Part shown: positions 51,571-60,382 of the stretch, in pieces
How positions within the stretch are numbered: the stretch's first letter is position 1
Layout of the letters: every line of letters begins with the position of its first letter
Assembly: GCA_016710435.1 (NCBI GenBank)
Contig: JADJVV010000001.1
Span: 2,130,501-2,194,500 of the forward strand
Direction of reading: 5' to 3'
Length of the DNA: 64,000 nt
Source of the DNA: Hyphomicrobiales bacterium
GTDB lineage: Bacteria; Pseudomonadota; Alphaproteobacteria; Rhizobiales; Aestuariivirgaceae
The notes under the pieces: model-generated
The model's database searches: none
Told to the model about the DNA's origin: nothing
What the model saw: the letters and a program-made list of their open reading frames with translations, nothing else
Translations under genes and position numbers: made by a program

Positions 51571-53352
51571 ATGACCTCTGCCGCCCCCGCACTTGCCAAC
51601 CTGCCGGAATGGAACCTCGCAGATCTCTATCCCGCACCCGATTCGCCCGCCTTTGCCGCCGATGTGGCCACGGCAAAGGAGCGCTGCACCGCCTTTGCCG
51701 CAAGCTGGGCCGGAAAACTGGCGGGCCTCGCGCCAGCCGACCTCGCCCGCGCCATCCGGGAATACGAGCAGATCTCCGACCTTGTGGGGCGCATGGGCTC
51801 CTACGCCCAACTCTATTATGTGGGAGACACGACGGACGCGGCCCGGGCCAAGTTTTACGGCGATGCCTCCAACACCCTGACCGAACTCTCGAGCCAGCTC
51901 CTGTTCTTCGAGCTTGAACTCAACAAGATCGACGATGCTGCGCTGGCGGCCGGCATGGCGGACGCTGCGCTCGCCCACTACAAGCCCTGGCTCGACAACC
52001 TGCGCATGGAGAAGCCGTACCAGCTGGATGACAAGCTGGAGCAGCTCTTCCTCGAAAAATCCCAGACGGCCGCAGGCGCCTTCAACCGCCTCTTCGATGA
52101 AACCATGGCCGACCTGCGTTTCGACATCGACGGCGAGATGCTGACGCTGGAGCCGACGCTGAACCTGATGCAGTCGCCCGATGAAGCGCGCCGCAAGACC
52201 GGCGCGGAGGCACTCGCCAAGACCTTCAAAGCGAACGTGCGCCTGTTCACACTGATCACCAACACGCTTGCCAAGGACAAGGACATCTCCGACCGCTGGC
52301 GTGGCTTCAAGGACATCGCCGACGCGCGGCATCTTTCCAACCGTGTCGAACCTGAAGTGGTAGCGGCCTTGGTCGAAGCCGTGCGCGCCGCATATCCGCG
52401 CCTGTCGCACCGCTATTACCGCATGAAGGCGAAGTGGCTGGGAAAGGACAAGCTCATGCACTGGGACCGCAACGCGCCCCTGCCGCAGGAGGATACCCGC
52501 GAAATTCCCTGGAGCGAAGCCAAGGACATGGTTTTGTCAGCCTACGGAGAATTTGATCCGGCCATGGCGAAGATCGCGGGAGACTTCTTCGACAAGCGCT
52601 GGATCGATGCCCCCGCACGGCCGGGAAAATCGCCGGGTGCCTTTGCCCATCCCACCGTGCCGTCGGCGCACCCCTATGTGCTGCTCAACTATCTCGGCAA
52701 ACCCCGCGATGTGATGACGCTGGCTCACGAACTGGGCCACGGCGTGCATCAGGTGCTGGCTGCACCGCAAGGCGCGCTGATGGCTTCGACCCCGCTGACG
52801 CTGGCGGAGACGGCCTCCGTGTTCGGCGAGATGCTCACCTTCCAGCGCCTGCTCAAGGCCACCACCGATCCCAAAAAGCGCAAGGCCCTTCTCGCTTCGA
52901 AGGTGGAGGACATGATCAACACGGTCGTGCGCCAGATCGCCTTCTATACCTTCGAGCGCAAGGTCCATGCCGCCCGCAAGGAAGGCGAGATGACGCCCGA
53001 CCAGCTGAACGACATCTGGATGAGCGTGCAGGCCGAAAGCCTGGGCGACGCCATTCAATTCGGCCCGGGCTATGAAGTGTTCTGGACCTATATCCCGCAC
53101 TTCATCCACTCGCCCTTCTATGTCTACGCCTATGCCTTCGGCGATTGCCTGGTGAACTCGCTCTATGCCCGCTACCAGGAAAGCAGCGTAGGCTTCCAGG
53201 ACAAGTATTTTGCGCTCCTCCGCGCGGGCGGAACCAAGCACCATTCCGAATTGCTCAAGCCCTTCGGCCTTGACGCCACCAATCCCGCCTTCTGGCAAAA
53301 GGGCCTGTCCGTGATTTCCGGGATGATCGACGAGTTGGAATCGATGGAATAA
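51571..53352 (+). CDS. pepF: M3 family oligoendopeptidase F
   Basis: A cytosolic zinc metallopeptidase that cleaves short peptides. From the ATG at 51571 (MTSAAPALANLPEWNLADLY) it has 593 residues, a normal length. The zinc motif HELGH lies near residue 386 in MTLAHELGHGVHQVLA, and the third ligand glutamate is in TPLTLAETASVFGEML. Pre-domain signatures such as EWNLADLYP and the C-terminal ending HSELLKPFGLDATNPAFW match the PepF group. A longer in-frame start at 51508 has no support. Confidence 0.95.
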   Translation: MTSAAPALANLPEWNLADLYPAPDSPAFAADVATAKERCTAFAASWAGKLAGLAPADLARAIREYEQISDLVGRMGSYAQLYYVGDTTDAARAKFYGDASNTLTELSSQLLFFELELNKIDDAALAAGMADAALAHYKPWLDNLRMEKPYQLDDKLEQLFLEKSQTAAGAFNRLFDETMADLRFDIDGEMLTLEPTLNLMQSPDEARRKTGAEALAKTFKANVRLFTLITNTLAKDKDISDRWRGFKDIADARHLSNRVEPEVVAALVEAVRAAYPRLSHRYYRMKAKWLGKDKLMHWDRNAPLPQEDTREIPWSEAKDMVLSAYGEFDPAMAKIAGDFFDKRWIDAPARPGKSPGAFAHPTVPSAHPYVLLNYLGKPRDVMTLAHELGHGVHQVLAAPQGALMASTPLTLAETASVFGEMLTFQRLLKATTDPKKRKALLASKVEDMINTVVRQIAFYTFERKVHAARKEGEMTPDQLNDIWMSVQAESLGDAIQFGPGYEVFWTYIPHFIHSPFYVYAYAFGDCLVNSLYARYQESSVGFQDKYFALLRAGGTKHHSELLKPFGLDATNPAFWQKGLSVISGMIDELESME

Positions 53353-53495
53353 CACAACTAAGGGGTGTATTTTCGCGCGTTTCTGTGGCATGGAAACAAC
53401 AGCTTCGAATTTGGGCGGTTGTAGCATTGTCAGCGCCCGGTGACCGTTGCACATTGGCGACAACAAATAAGACGAATCCCATACAGGTGGTGTCC

Positions 53496-54350
53496 ATGCG
53501 CAATCTCACACTCGTTTCGACCCTTGCCCTCGCTCTGACGCTTTCCGTCCCGGCATGGTCGGCCGATATTGCCGCGCCGGACCTGTGTGCCGTATCGGGC
53601 ATCAACGGCAAGATCGCCGCGCAGGGCGGCGTCTGGGATGCCGACAACTACAGCAACGACGAACTGTTCCAGGGCATCGGTTCGCTCAGCCTGCCGCTCG
53701 GCTGCATGTTCGGCCTGCAGGTGGATGCCGGCGCCGGTGAATTCGGAGACGCCAGCGCCTTGGGCGCGGGCGGCCACCTGTTCTATCGCGACCCCACCAG
53801 CTATCTCCTCGGCGTTCACGCCACCTATGAAGACTGGAGCTTCGATGCACCGGCTCTTGACGTCACCTCATGGAAGGTGGGTGCCGAAGGCGAACTCTAT
53901 CTCGGCAACATCAGCCTCGAAGCCTGGGCCGGTGTGGAAGACACCAACCGCACCAGCACCGATTTCTTCGGCAAGTTCACCGCCGCCATCTATGCCACGG
54001 ACGACCTTCGCCTGTCGGCAGGCATTCGCCATGCCAATGATTTCACCTCGGGTGTGATCGGTGCGGAATGGCAGGTGCCGGATACGCCCTTGTCCTTCAC
54101 CGCCGAAGGCCAGCTCGGCGAAGATGACTTCCGCTCCGTCGCCATTGGCGCCAAGTTCTATTTCGGCGGCACCCAGAAGTCGCTGATCGACCGTCACCGC
54201 CAGGACGACCCTGATGACGGCCTGTTCGACTTCATCGGCGGCGCGGCAGCTGCGGCTTCCGTTCCGGGTGGCGGCGGCCCGGTCGCAGAGGGCGTTTTGG
54301 ATGACGGCACGGGAGATGGCGTGGTCTGCGACGGCGTCAACTGCGGCTGA
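53496..54350 (+). CDS. outer-membrane beta-barrel-like protein, unknown
   Basis: A 284-residue exported protein starting at the ATG at 53496 with AGGTGG nine bases upstream. A signal peptide (LTLVSTLALALTLSVPAWSA) is followed by alternating polar and hydrophobic strands rich in Gly, Tyr and Phe (AAQGGVWDADNYSNDELFQG, GAGGHLFYRDPTSYLLGVHA, VGAEGELYLGNISLEAWAG, VAIGAKFYFGG), the look of a small outer-membrane barrel. After the last barrel-like strand a soluble tail contains a Gly/Ala segment and ends DGVVCDGVNCG, with a cysteine pair. I do not recognise a named family. It has its own promoter region (142 bases) and no operon partner. Confidence 0.65.
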   Translation: MRNLTLVSTLALALTLSVPAWSADIAAPDLCAVSGINGKIAAQGGVWDADNYSNDELFQGIGSLSLPLGCMFGLQVDAGAGEFGDASALGAGGHLFYRDPTSYLLGVHATYEDWSFDAPALDVTSWKVGAEGELYLGNISLEAWAGVEDTNRTSTDFFGKFTAAIYATDDLRLSAGIRHANDFTSGVIGAEWQVPDTPLSFTAEGQLGEDDFRSVAIGAKFYFGGTQKSLIDRHRQDDPDDGLFDFIGGAAAAASVPGGGGPVAEGVLDDGTGDGVVCDGVNCG

Positions 54351-54360
54351 AGCTGCCGCA
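54342..54360 (+). terminator. possible stem-loop at the end of the barrel-like gene
   Basis: TGCGGC (54342-54347) pairs with GCCGCA (54355-54360) across the stop codon. A run of six T occurs about 30 bases later (54389 region), too far for a classic terminator, so this is weak. Confidence 0.3.
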
Positions 54361-54394
54361 ATCGTTAGGCTTGGAGCACTTCTGAACGGTTTTT

Positions 54395-55720
54395 TCAGGA
54401 CTTGGATCGCGTCAACGGGTAGAACTTGCCGCCCTTGCTGCGGGGAAAGTCATTTACCGGAATGACATTGATTTCCGCGTGATCGCCGAGAAGCGTTCGC
54501 AGGTATGATTGCAGCTGCGGCATCTCTGTTGTGGAAAATGCCGTCGGACTGGCTAGCGCGAGTGTGAAGCTGCCAGCGCCATGTTGCGTCAACTGCCACG
54601 CGCGCGCGCCGGTGATGTCCCGGATGCGTGCCGTGGAGACGTCAGGCTGGTAAAGGCTGCCATCTGGCCTCTCGAAGAGATTGCTCTTGCGCCCGATAAT
54701 ACGCGAAAGCACCGGCAGGCCGCGGCTACAGGTGCAGGGCGGACCTTCCTCGACCAGATCCTGGAACCTGTACCGGATCAGCGGCATGGCGAAATTGTAG
54801 AGGCTTGTGGCCACGAGCAATCCCGCCTTGCCCGGAGGGCAGGGGTGGCCGTCGTCATCCACGATCTCCGTCCGGCTCAGTTCGGGTTGCAGGTGATAGA
54901 GTCCGGTTTGGGGACACTCGATGGCAATGAGCCCGGTTTCCGCGGTCGCATACACGTCGCTGAATTCACAGCCCCAAATGCGCCGCACTTCCTCGCGCAT
55001 GTCGCGTGACAGTTTCTCGCCGACGGACATGATGCTCTTAATGCCGGGGCGCAGCCCACGCTCCTCGCTGCGCTGGGCCAGCGCCATGGCATTGGAGGGC
55101 AGCGTGTTCAGAATGACCTGGCCAAGCCCCATGAGCCAGTCGAGTTGTTCGTCCAGTGGCGTGCTGATGTGAAGGCGGTGCCTGCTGCCACGCGTTTCAG
55201 GCGGCAGCCACGGCGGTCCCCACAATTTGTCTTCCGGATCGTCGGCCCGTTCGGGGCGGATGAACCCGGCCCTGATCATCACCAGCGGCGTGGCATAGTC
55301 GTGTCCGAACCAGTCCGCGTAGCGGAAAGAGGCACAGGCCACGCCGGTGTGATCGAAACGGGTTTTGCGCACGCGAAATCCTTGGCTTTCGGAGGCCGAG
55401 GTGCTCTGCGAAATGAGTCCCTCATGCCCCGGCGGCAATGTCCTCGCCTGGAACGCATCCCAATCCGCCTCCACAACCTCGCGCGAGATGATCGGCAGTT
55501 CCTCCCAGCGGGAGAGATCGAAGCCGCCATCCGGCTTGCGGATGCGCCCCAGCGGCTCGGCATAGAACGGCACCTGCGCATGGGCATGGGCCAGCATCTG
55601 CTGCAACTGCCGCTCCTGCCAGGCGATGATGCGCTCCTGCGGCAGCCACTGCGACTTCATCAGGCTTTCATAAAAGCTGCGGGCGACATGGTATCGCTGG
55701 ATCAGGGCCGGATCGGTCAT
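54395..55720 (-). CDS. phenylacetate-CoA-ligase-like (PaaK/CapK family) adenylating enzyme
   Basis: A 441-residue protein of the PaaK/CapK branch of the ANL superfamily, starting at the ATG at 55720 (MTDPALIQRYHVARS). N-terminal helical QLQQMLAHAHAQVPFYAEPL is typical. The nucleotide loop is degraded: SQSTSASESQGFRVRKTRFD replaces the usual SSGTTGKP. DVYATAETGLIAIECPQTGL gives the adenine-side glutamate, and YRFQDLVEEGPPCTCSRGLP with GRKSNLFERPDGS matches the CapK-like end. It is not in a phenylacetate cluster; relatives act in polysaccharide or lipid modification. Substrate unknown. The gene is isolated between the barrel-like gene and the pnt operon. Confidence 0.75.
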   Translation of the reverse strand: MTDPALIQRYHVARSFYESLMKSQWLPQERIIAWQERQLQQMLAHAHAQVPFYAEPLGRIRKPDGGFDLSRWEELPIISREVVEADWDAFQARTLPPGHEGLISQSTSASESQGFRVRKTRFDHTGVACASFRYADWFGHDYATPLVMIRAGFIRPERADDPEDKLWGPPWLPPETRGSRHRLHISTPLDEQLDWLMGLGQVILNTLPSNAMALAQRSEERGLRPGIKSIMSVGEKLSRDMREEVRRIWGCEFSDVYATAETGLIAIECPQTGLYHLQPELSRTEIVDDDGHPCPPGKAGLLVATSLYNFAMPLIRYRFQDLVEEGPPCTCSRGLPVLSRIIGRKSNLFERPDGSLYQPDVSTARIRDITGARAWQLTQHGAGSFTLALASPTAFSTTEMPQLQSYLRTLLGDHAEINVIPVNDFPRSKGGKFYPLTRSKS

Positions 55721-55871
55721 GGCCCTTTGTCCGAGGGCCGGGCGGGATTGGCAAGAAAGAAGTGTCGCGCCCTGCGCCAAAACGCGCCGGAATACCCGCC
55801 TTGCACGGCTGTCGGGGCTTCGCTAAAGCCTAGATATCGCAGATTCCGCCATTCGATTTGAGGGAACCAGT

Positions 55872-56156
55872 ATGGCCGACCATTCACCGACCCACACGCC
55901 GCGCGGCTTTGAAGACCACAAGGAGACCTACGAAGGCTTCCTCAAGGGCTCCGTTGCGCTCGGCATCCTGTGCGGCTTCACGCTCGTGGCGCTCGTCGCC
56001 TTCCGCTTCATGGACTACCTGAACGTGCTCACCGGTTTCGCCGGGCTCATCATCGGCACACTGGCGACGATCATCGACGTCCGCGCTGGCGGCAAGTGGT
56101 TCCTCTCCGGCGGTCTCCTGGTGTTGTTCGGACTGTTCGTGGCCATCAACCTCTGA
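55872..56156 (+). CDS. aa3-type oxidase subunit IV-like membrane protein
   Basis: A 94-residue protein. The N-terminal part (EDHKETYEGFLKGSVALGIL) resembles the small bacterial aa3 oxidase subunit IV family (COX4_pro_2), whose members have a single helix; here two further helices follow (about 50-70 and 76-94), so it is longer than the plain subunit. It lies 12 bases before pntAA and is presumably co-transcribed with the transhydrogenase genes rather than the oxidase locus at 24.8-31 kb. Its true partner, oxidase or transhydrogenase, is not settled by sequence. Confidence 0.7.
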   Translation: MADHSPTHTPRGFEDHKETYEGFLKGSVALGILCGFTLVALVAFRFMDYLNVLTGFAGLIIGTLATIIDVRAGGKWFLSGGLLVLFGLFVAINL

Positions 56157-56168
56157 TCTGAGAGCATC

Positions 56169-57287
56169 ATGAAAATAGCGATTCCCTCCGAAATCCAACC
56201 GGGGGAGTCGCGTGTCGCGGTCTCGCCCGATGCGGTGAAGGCCTATATCAAGAAGGGCGCCAAGGTGGCCGTGCAAGCGGGCGCCGGCCTTGGCTCCAAC
56301 ATTTCCGATGCGGACTTCAAGGCTGCGGGCGCGGACATCGTCAAGGGCGAGGCCGTGGTGAAGGACGCCGATCTGGTGCTCACCATCCGCCGCCCGGGCG
56401 AGAAATTGCTCAAGGCCATGAAGAAGGACGCCATCGTCGCTGGCGGCCTTGAACCTTTTGGCGACCGCAAGGCCCTGGAGGCCTTCGCCAGGTCCGGTGT
56501 CACCGGTTTTGCCATGGAACTGATGCCGCGCATCACCCGCGCCCAGGCCATGGACATCCTCTCTTCGCAAGCGAACCTCGCCGGCTACAAGGCGGTGATT
56601 GATGCCGCCGCCCACTTCGGCCGCGCCTTCCCGATGATGATGACGGCCGCCGGCACCGTGCCCGCCGCCAAGGTCTTCATCATGGGCGTGGGCGTGGCAG
56701 GCCTGCAGGCCATCGCCACGGCGCGCCGCCTCGGCGCCATCGTCTCCGCCACCGACGTGCGCAAGGCAACGGAGGAGCAGGTGAAGTCGCTCGGCGCCAA
56801 GTTCGTCTATGTCGACCTCGCCGAAGCCGCAACCGCTGCCGGTTACGCCCGCGAACTCACGGCGGAGGAAAAAGCCAAGCAGGCGGAGCTTGTGGCGGGC
56901 CACGTGAAGGGCCAGGACATCGTCATCACCACGGCCCTCATCCCCGGCCGCCCCGCGCCGACGCTCATCACCAGGGACATGGTGGAAAGCATGAAGCCCG
57001 GCTCCATCATCATCGACCTTGCGGTGGAACGCGGCGGCAACTGCCCGCTCTCCAAGCCGGATCAGATCGTCGAGCACAAGGGCGTCAAGATCGTCGGCAC
57101 CGTGAATTTGGCCGGCAAGCTGGCGGGCAACGCCACGCCGCTCTTCGCCAAGAACATCGCCAACTTCCTGGACCTGATGATCCAGAAGGACGGCACACTG
57201 AAGATCGACGAAGCGGACGAATGCATCTCCGGCACCATGATCGCCAAGGGCGGCAAGCTGGTGCACAAGATTTACGAGGCGAAGTAA
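56169..57287 (+). CDS. pntAA: NAD(P) transhydrogenase alpha subunit, soluble part (PntAA)
   Basis: The NAD(H)-binding domain I of the proton-translocating transhydrogenase, which makes NADPH from NADH using the proton gradient. The 372-residue protein shows IAIPSEIQPGESRVAVSPDA, GAGLGSNISDADFKAAGA, PRITRAQAMDILSSQANLAG, the nucleotide-binding VPAAKVFIMGVGVAGLQAIA, and the mobile loop TALIPGRPAPTLI. It ends one base into the pntAB start. The split into three genes is the alphaproteobacterial arrangement (as in Rhodospirillum). Confidence 0.96.
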   Translation: MKIAIPSEIQPGESRVAVSPDAVKAYIKKGAKVAVQAGAGLGSNISDADFKAAGADIVKGEAVVKDADLVLTIRRPGEKLLKAMKKDAIVAGGLEPFGDRKALEAFARSGVTGFAMELMPRITRAQAMDILSSQANLAGYKAVIDAAAHFGRAFPMMMTAAGTVPAAKVFIMGVGVAGLQAIATARRLGAIVSATDVRKATEEQVKSLGAKFVYVDLAEAATAAGYARELTAEEKAKQAELVAGHVKGQDIVITTALIPGRPAPTLITRDMVESMKPGSIIIDLAVERGGNCPLSKPDQIVEHKGVKIVGTVNLAGKLAGNATPLFAKNIANFLDLMIQKDGTLKIDEADECISGTMIAKGGKLVHKIYEAK

Positions 57288-57604
57288 TGGAACAGATCGC
57301 ACATTCAATCGACCCCTTCATTTCGCTGCTCGGCATCTTCGTGCTGGCCGTGTTCGTGGGTTACTACGTGGTATGGAACGTGACGCCCGCGCTGCACACG
57401 CCGCTGATGAGCGTCACCAACGCCATTTCCTCGGTCATCGTGGTGGGCGCACTGCTCGCCGTCGGAGCAGGGGCCATTGCGTCAGGGTCGACCCTCGCCA
57501 TGATCTTCGGCTTCATCGCGCTGGTGCTGGCTTCGATCAACATTTTCGGTGGCTTCATGGTCACCTCGCGCATGCTCGCCATGTACAAGAAGAAAGAGAA
57601 ATAA
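57287..57604 (+). CDS. pntAB: NAD(P) transhydrogenase alpha subunit, membrane part (PntAB)
   Basis: A 105-residue membrane protein with three or four helices (ISLLGIFVLAVFVGYYVVWN, MSVTNAISSVIVVGALLAVG, TLAMIFGFIALVLASINIFG), forming part of the proton channel. The start overlaps the pntAA stop by one base (TAATG). LHTPLMSVTNAISSVIVVGA is the family signature. The pntB start lies one base after its stop. Confidence 0.96.
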   Translation: MEQIAHSIDPFISLLGIFVLAVFVGYYVVWNVTPALHTPLMSVTNAISSVIVVGALLAVGAGAIASGSTLAMIFGFIALVLASINIFGGFMVTSRMLAMYKKKEK

Positions 57605-57605
57605 G

Positions 57606-59003
57606 ATGAGCGCCAACCTCGCAGCCCTTCTTTATCTCGTCGCCGGCGCGCTCTTCATCATGGCGTTGCGCGGCCTCTCGTCGCCCGCCTCGTCGCGCCA
57701 GGGCAACATGTTCGGCATGGTCGGCATGACCATCGCTGTGCTGACAACGCTGGCACTGGCCAAGCCCGTGGGCGTCCTACCCTGGCTGCTGATCGTGGGC
57801 GGCCTTGGCATCGGTGCGGTCATCGGCGGCATCACCGCCAAGCGCATTCCGATGACGGCCATGCCGCAGCTTGTGGCCGCCTTCCACTCCCTCGTCGGTC
57901 TCGCCGCCGTCTTCGTCGCGGCCGCAGCCTTCTACGCTCCTGATGCCTTCGGCATTGCCACCGATGGCGTGATCCACAAGCAGAGCCTCATCGAAATGTC
58001 GCTCGGGGCAGCGATTGGCGCCGTGACCTTCACCGGTTCCATCATCGCCTTCCTGAAGCTGGATGGCCGCATGTCGGGCGCACCCATCCTGCTGCCGGCG
58101 CGCCATGTCATCAACATCGCGCTCGCCGTGGCGCTCGTCGCGGCTGTGGTGATGTTCTACGCCGCACCCACCGCCACGCTGTTCTGGATCATCGTGCTGG
58201 TCAGCTTCGTGCTTGGCTTCCTGCTCATCATCCCCATCGGCGGCGCCGACATGCCTGTCGTCGTCTCGATGCTGAACTCCTATTCCGGCTGGGCTGCCGC
58301 CGGTATCGGCTTCACGCTCGCCAATACCGCGCTCATCATCACCGGTGCGCTGGTGGGCTCGTCGGGTGCCATTCTCTCCTACATCATGTGCAAGGGCATG
58401 AATCGCAGCTTCATCTCGGTGATCCTCGGCGGCTTCGGCGGCGAAAGCGCAGGCCCCGCCGCGAAGGGCGATGCCAAGCCGGTGAAGCAAGGCTCGGCGG
58501 AAGACGCGGCCTTCATGATGAAGAACGCCGAAACCGTGATCATCGTGCCGGGTTACGGCATGGCCGTGGCTCAGGCGCAGCACGCGCTCCGTGAAATGGC
58601 CGATCATCTCAAGAAGTCCGGCGTCACGGTGAAATATGCCATTCATCCGGTGGCGGGCCGCATGCCCGGCCACATGAACGTGCTGCTGGCAGAAGCCAAC
58701 GTGCCCTATGATGAAGTCTTCGAACTGGAAGACATCAACAGCGAGTTCGCCCAGGCCGACATTGCCTTCGTGATCGGCGCCAATGACGTCACCAACCCCG
58801 CCGCCAAGGAAGACCCGGCCTCGCCCATCTACGGCATGCCTGTGCTGGAGGTGTGGAAGGCCAAGACCGTGATGTTCATCAAGCGCGGTATGTCCTCCGG
58901 CTACGCCGGCATCGACAACACGCTTTTCTGGCGCGACAACACGCTGATGCTCTTCGGCGACGCCAAGAAGATGACGGAAGCCATCAACAAGTCGCTGGGG
59001 TAG
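57606..59003 (+). CDS. pntB: NAD(P) transhydrogenase beta subunit (PntB)
   Basis: The 465-residue subunit with the remaining membrane helices (about 1-260) and the NADP(H)-binding domain III (about 285-465). From the ATG at 57606 (MSANLAALLYLVAGALFIMA). Domain III shows VIIVPGYGMAVAQAQHALRE, IHPVAGRMPGHMNVLLAEAN, VIGANDVTNPAAKEDPASPI and RGMSSGYAGIDNTLF. The complete three-gene enzyme is therefore present and intact. No terminator is evident after it. Confidence 0.97.
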   Translation: MSANLAALLYLVAGALFIMALRGLSSPASSRQGNMFGMVGMTIAVLTTLALAKPVGVLPWLLIVGGLGIGAVIGGITAKRIPMTAMPQLVAAFHSLVGLAAVFVAAAAFYAPDAFGIATDGVIHKQSLIEMSLGAAIGAVTFTGSIIAFLKLDGRMSGAPILLPARHVINIALAVALVAAVVMFYAAPTATLFWIIVLVSFVLGFLLIIPIGGADMPVVVSMLNSYSGWAAAGIGFTLANTALIITGALVGSSGAILSYIMCKGMNRSFISVILGGFGGESAGPAAKGDAKPVKQGSAEDAAFMMKNAETVIIVPGYGMAVAQAQHALREMADHLKKSGVTVKYAIHPVAGRMPGHMNVLLAEANVPYDEVFELEDINSEFAQADIAFVIGANDVTNPAAKEDPASPIYGMPVLEVWKAKTVMFIKRGMSSGYAGIDNTLFWRDNTLMLFGDAKKMTEAINKSLG

Positions 59004-59088
59004 CAAGGCGCGGGGCAAGACGCCCTGCATCATTCCGCCACTTTTCCCCGCATGATCCGCCGTTCCGCCGAACGATGGAGCAACTTGC

Positions 59089-59850
59089 ATGAGGAGTCTT
59101 GCGCGGCTTGCCAGTCTCCTGTGCCTGATCCTCGCCGCACCTTTGGCCCGTGCGGCGCCTGTCGATCTTGAACTTGTGCTCCTTGCCGATGCGTCCGGGT
59201 CTATCGGCAATGATGAGATCCGCTACCAGCGCCGGGGTTACGCCGATGCGCTGGCGGATCCTGATACGCTGGCAGCCATTGCCTCCACCGGGCGCTTCCA
59301 GAAGATCGCCGTCACCTACATCGAATGGGGGCAATGGGATTCACAAATCGCCGTTGTGCCGTGGACCATTATCGCCTCTCCCGAAGATGCCGCCGCCTTC
59401 AATCGCGCCTTGCTGGCGGCACCCCGCACGGCGCGCGGGCGGAATTCGATCGGCAATGCGCTTATCGCAGCCGGGAAGGCCATCACGGGGAATGTCCATG
59501 ACGGCACGCGCAAGGTGATTGACCTCTCCGCCGACAGTGTGAACAGCTGGGGCGGTGCCAGTGTGGAGGAGGCGCGCGCGCAGGTTCTGGCCCAGGGCAT
59601 CACCATCAATGGCCTCGCCGTGCTCTGCCGCACCTGTGCCAGCGGGCGGCCCGTCTCCTATGATCTGGAGCAGGCCTTTGAAGACACGATCATCGGCGGC
59701 ACGGGCAGCTTCGTCGTCTCCGCCGACCAGCCCGCCAATTTCGCCCTGGCCGTGAAGCGCAAGCTGATCCTTGAAATCGCAGGATTGCCTCCCCCTGTGT
59801 CCGATCGGCGCGAAGCCAGCAACCACGCGAGGGAGGGGCAGCTGGACTGA
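59089..59850 (+). CDS. DUF1194 secreted von Willebrand-A-like protein (copy 2)
   Basis: A 253-residue exported protein with a signal peptide (LARLASLLCLILAAPLARA). The metal-site motif is canonical here: LVLLADASGSIGNDEIRYQR gives D-x-S-x-S. Then VTYIEWGQWDSQIAVVPWTI, RNSIGNALIAAGKAITG, VIDLSADSVNSWGG and ITINGLAVL as in copy 1 at 12800-13498. It also has an extra C-x-x-C in VLCRTCASG. The two copies are clearly paralogous but diverged. No function is established. Its stop converges with the cysteine-rich gene after ten bases. Confidence 0.83.
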   Translation: MRSLARLASLLCLILAAPLARAAPVDLELVLLADASGSIGNDEIRYQRRGYADALADPDTLAAIASTGRFQKIAVTYIEWGQWDSQIAVVPWTIIASPEDAAAFNRALLAAPRTARGRNSIGNALIAAGKAITGNVHDGTRKVIDLSADSVNSWGGASVEEARAQVLAQGITINGLAVLCRTCASGRPVSYDLEQAFEDTIIGGTGSFVVSADQPANFALAVKRKLILEIAGLPPPVSDRREASNHAREGQLD

Positions 59851-59860
59851 GGTTTCCCTG

Positions 59861-60376
59861 CTAGTGCCGGCATTTTGCCGCGACCGGACACACCCGGCAG
59901 GTCCGCTCCATCGCCGAGACAATGACGGCAAGCGGCACAGGCATCAGAGGCAGCTGCGTGAGACTCAGGCGTTGCGCCAACAATTCCGCAGCCTGCGTGA
60001 CGTCGAACCGCCCCGCACCGGCCTCGATCTGCAAGGCATCGAGACAATAGGCGCGCACCGCCGCATCCGTGTTCTGGCAGGCAGAGAGCAATGACAGCGC
60101 CAGGCACTCGTCCACGCAGGCCCAACGGCAGGCACGGGGAAAGAAGTTGAGGGGCCGCTGGCAATGCGACCGCAACTGGCGCACGAAGTTCTGCAGGGTG
60201 CCGGAAATCTCGCAGGCCGCCTCCACGCCGCATTCCCCCACGAGGTCACTCCAGAACTGGTCCCAGCAGGAAGGATCGCCATGGTCGTACCCCGCCATGG
60301 CGCAGCGGCAGCCATTGATCACCACCCGCTCCGGCCGGTGGTCGAACAGTTCGTTGCCGTGGGACCGTGCGCTCAT
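59861..60376 (-). CDS. cysteine-rich protein of the imelysin locus, unknown
   Basis: A 171-residue protein with 14 cysteines (8 percent), grouped as GCRC near the N-terminus, CRWACVDEC in the middle and TCRVCPVAAKC at the end. No signal peptide is visible, so a cytosolic place is likely, where such density suggests Fe-S or metal binding. The start is the ATG at 60376, preceded by AGGTG; a GTG at 60382 is also possible. It lies six bases after the di-heme gene and ends the operon. I do not recognise the family. Confidence 0.7.
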   Translation of the reverse strand: MSARSHGNELFDHRPERVVINGCRCAMAGYDHGDPSCWDQFWSDLVGECGVEAACEISGTLQNFVRQLRSHCQRPLNFFPRACRWACVDECLALSLLSACQNTDAAVRAYCLDALQIEAGAGRFDVTQAAELLAQRLSLTQLPLMPVPLAVIVSAMERTCRVCPVAAKCRH

Positions 60377-60382
60377 GTTCAC

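Noticed and set aside
57777..59210. Open frame of 477 codons on the minus strand
   Set aside because: Antisense to pntB, histidine/glycine/arginine-rich shadow.
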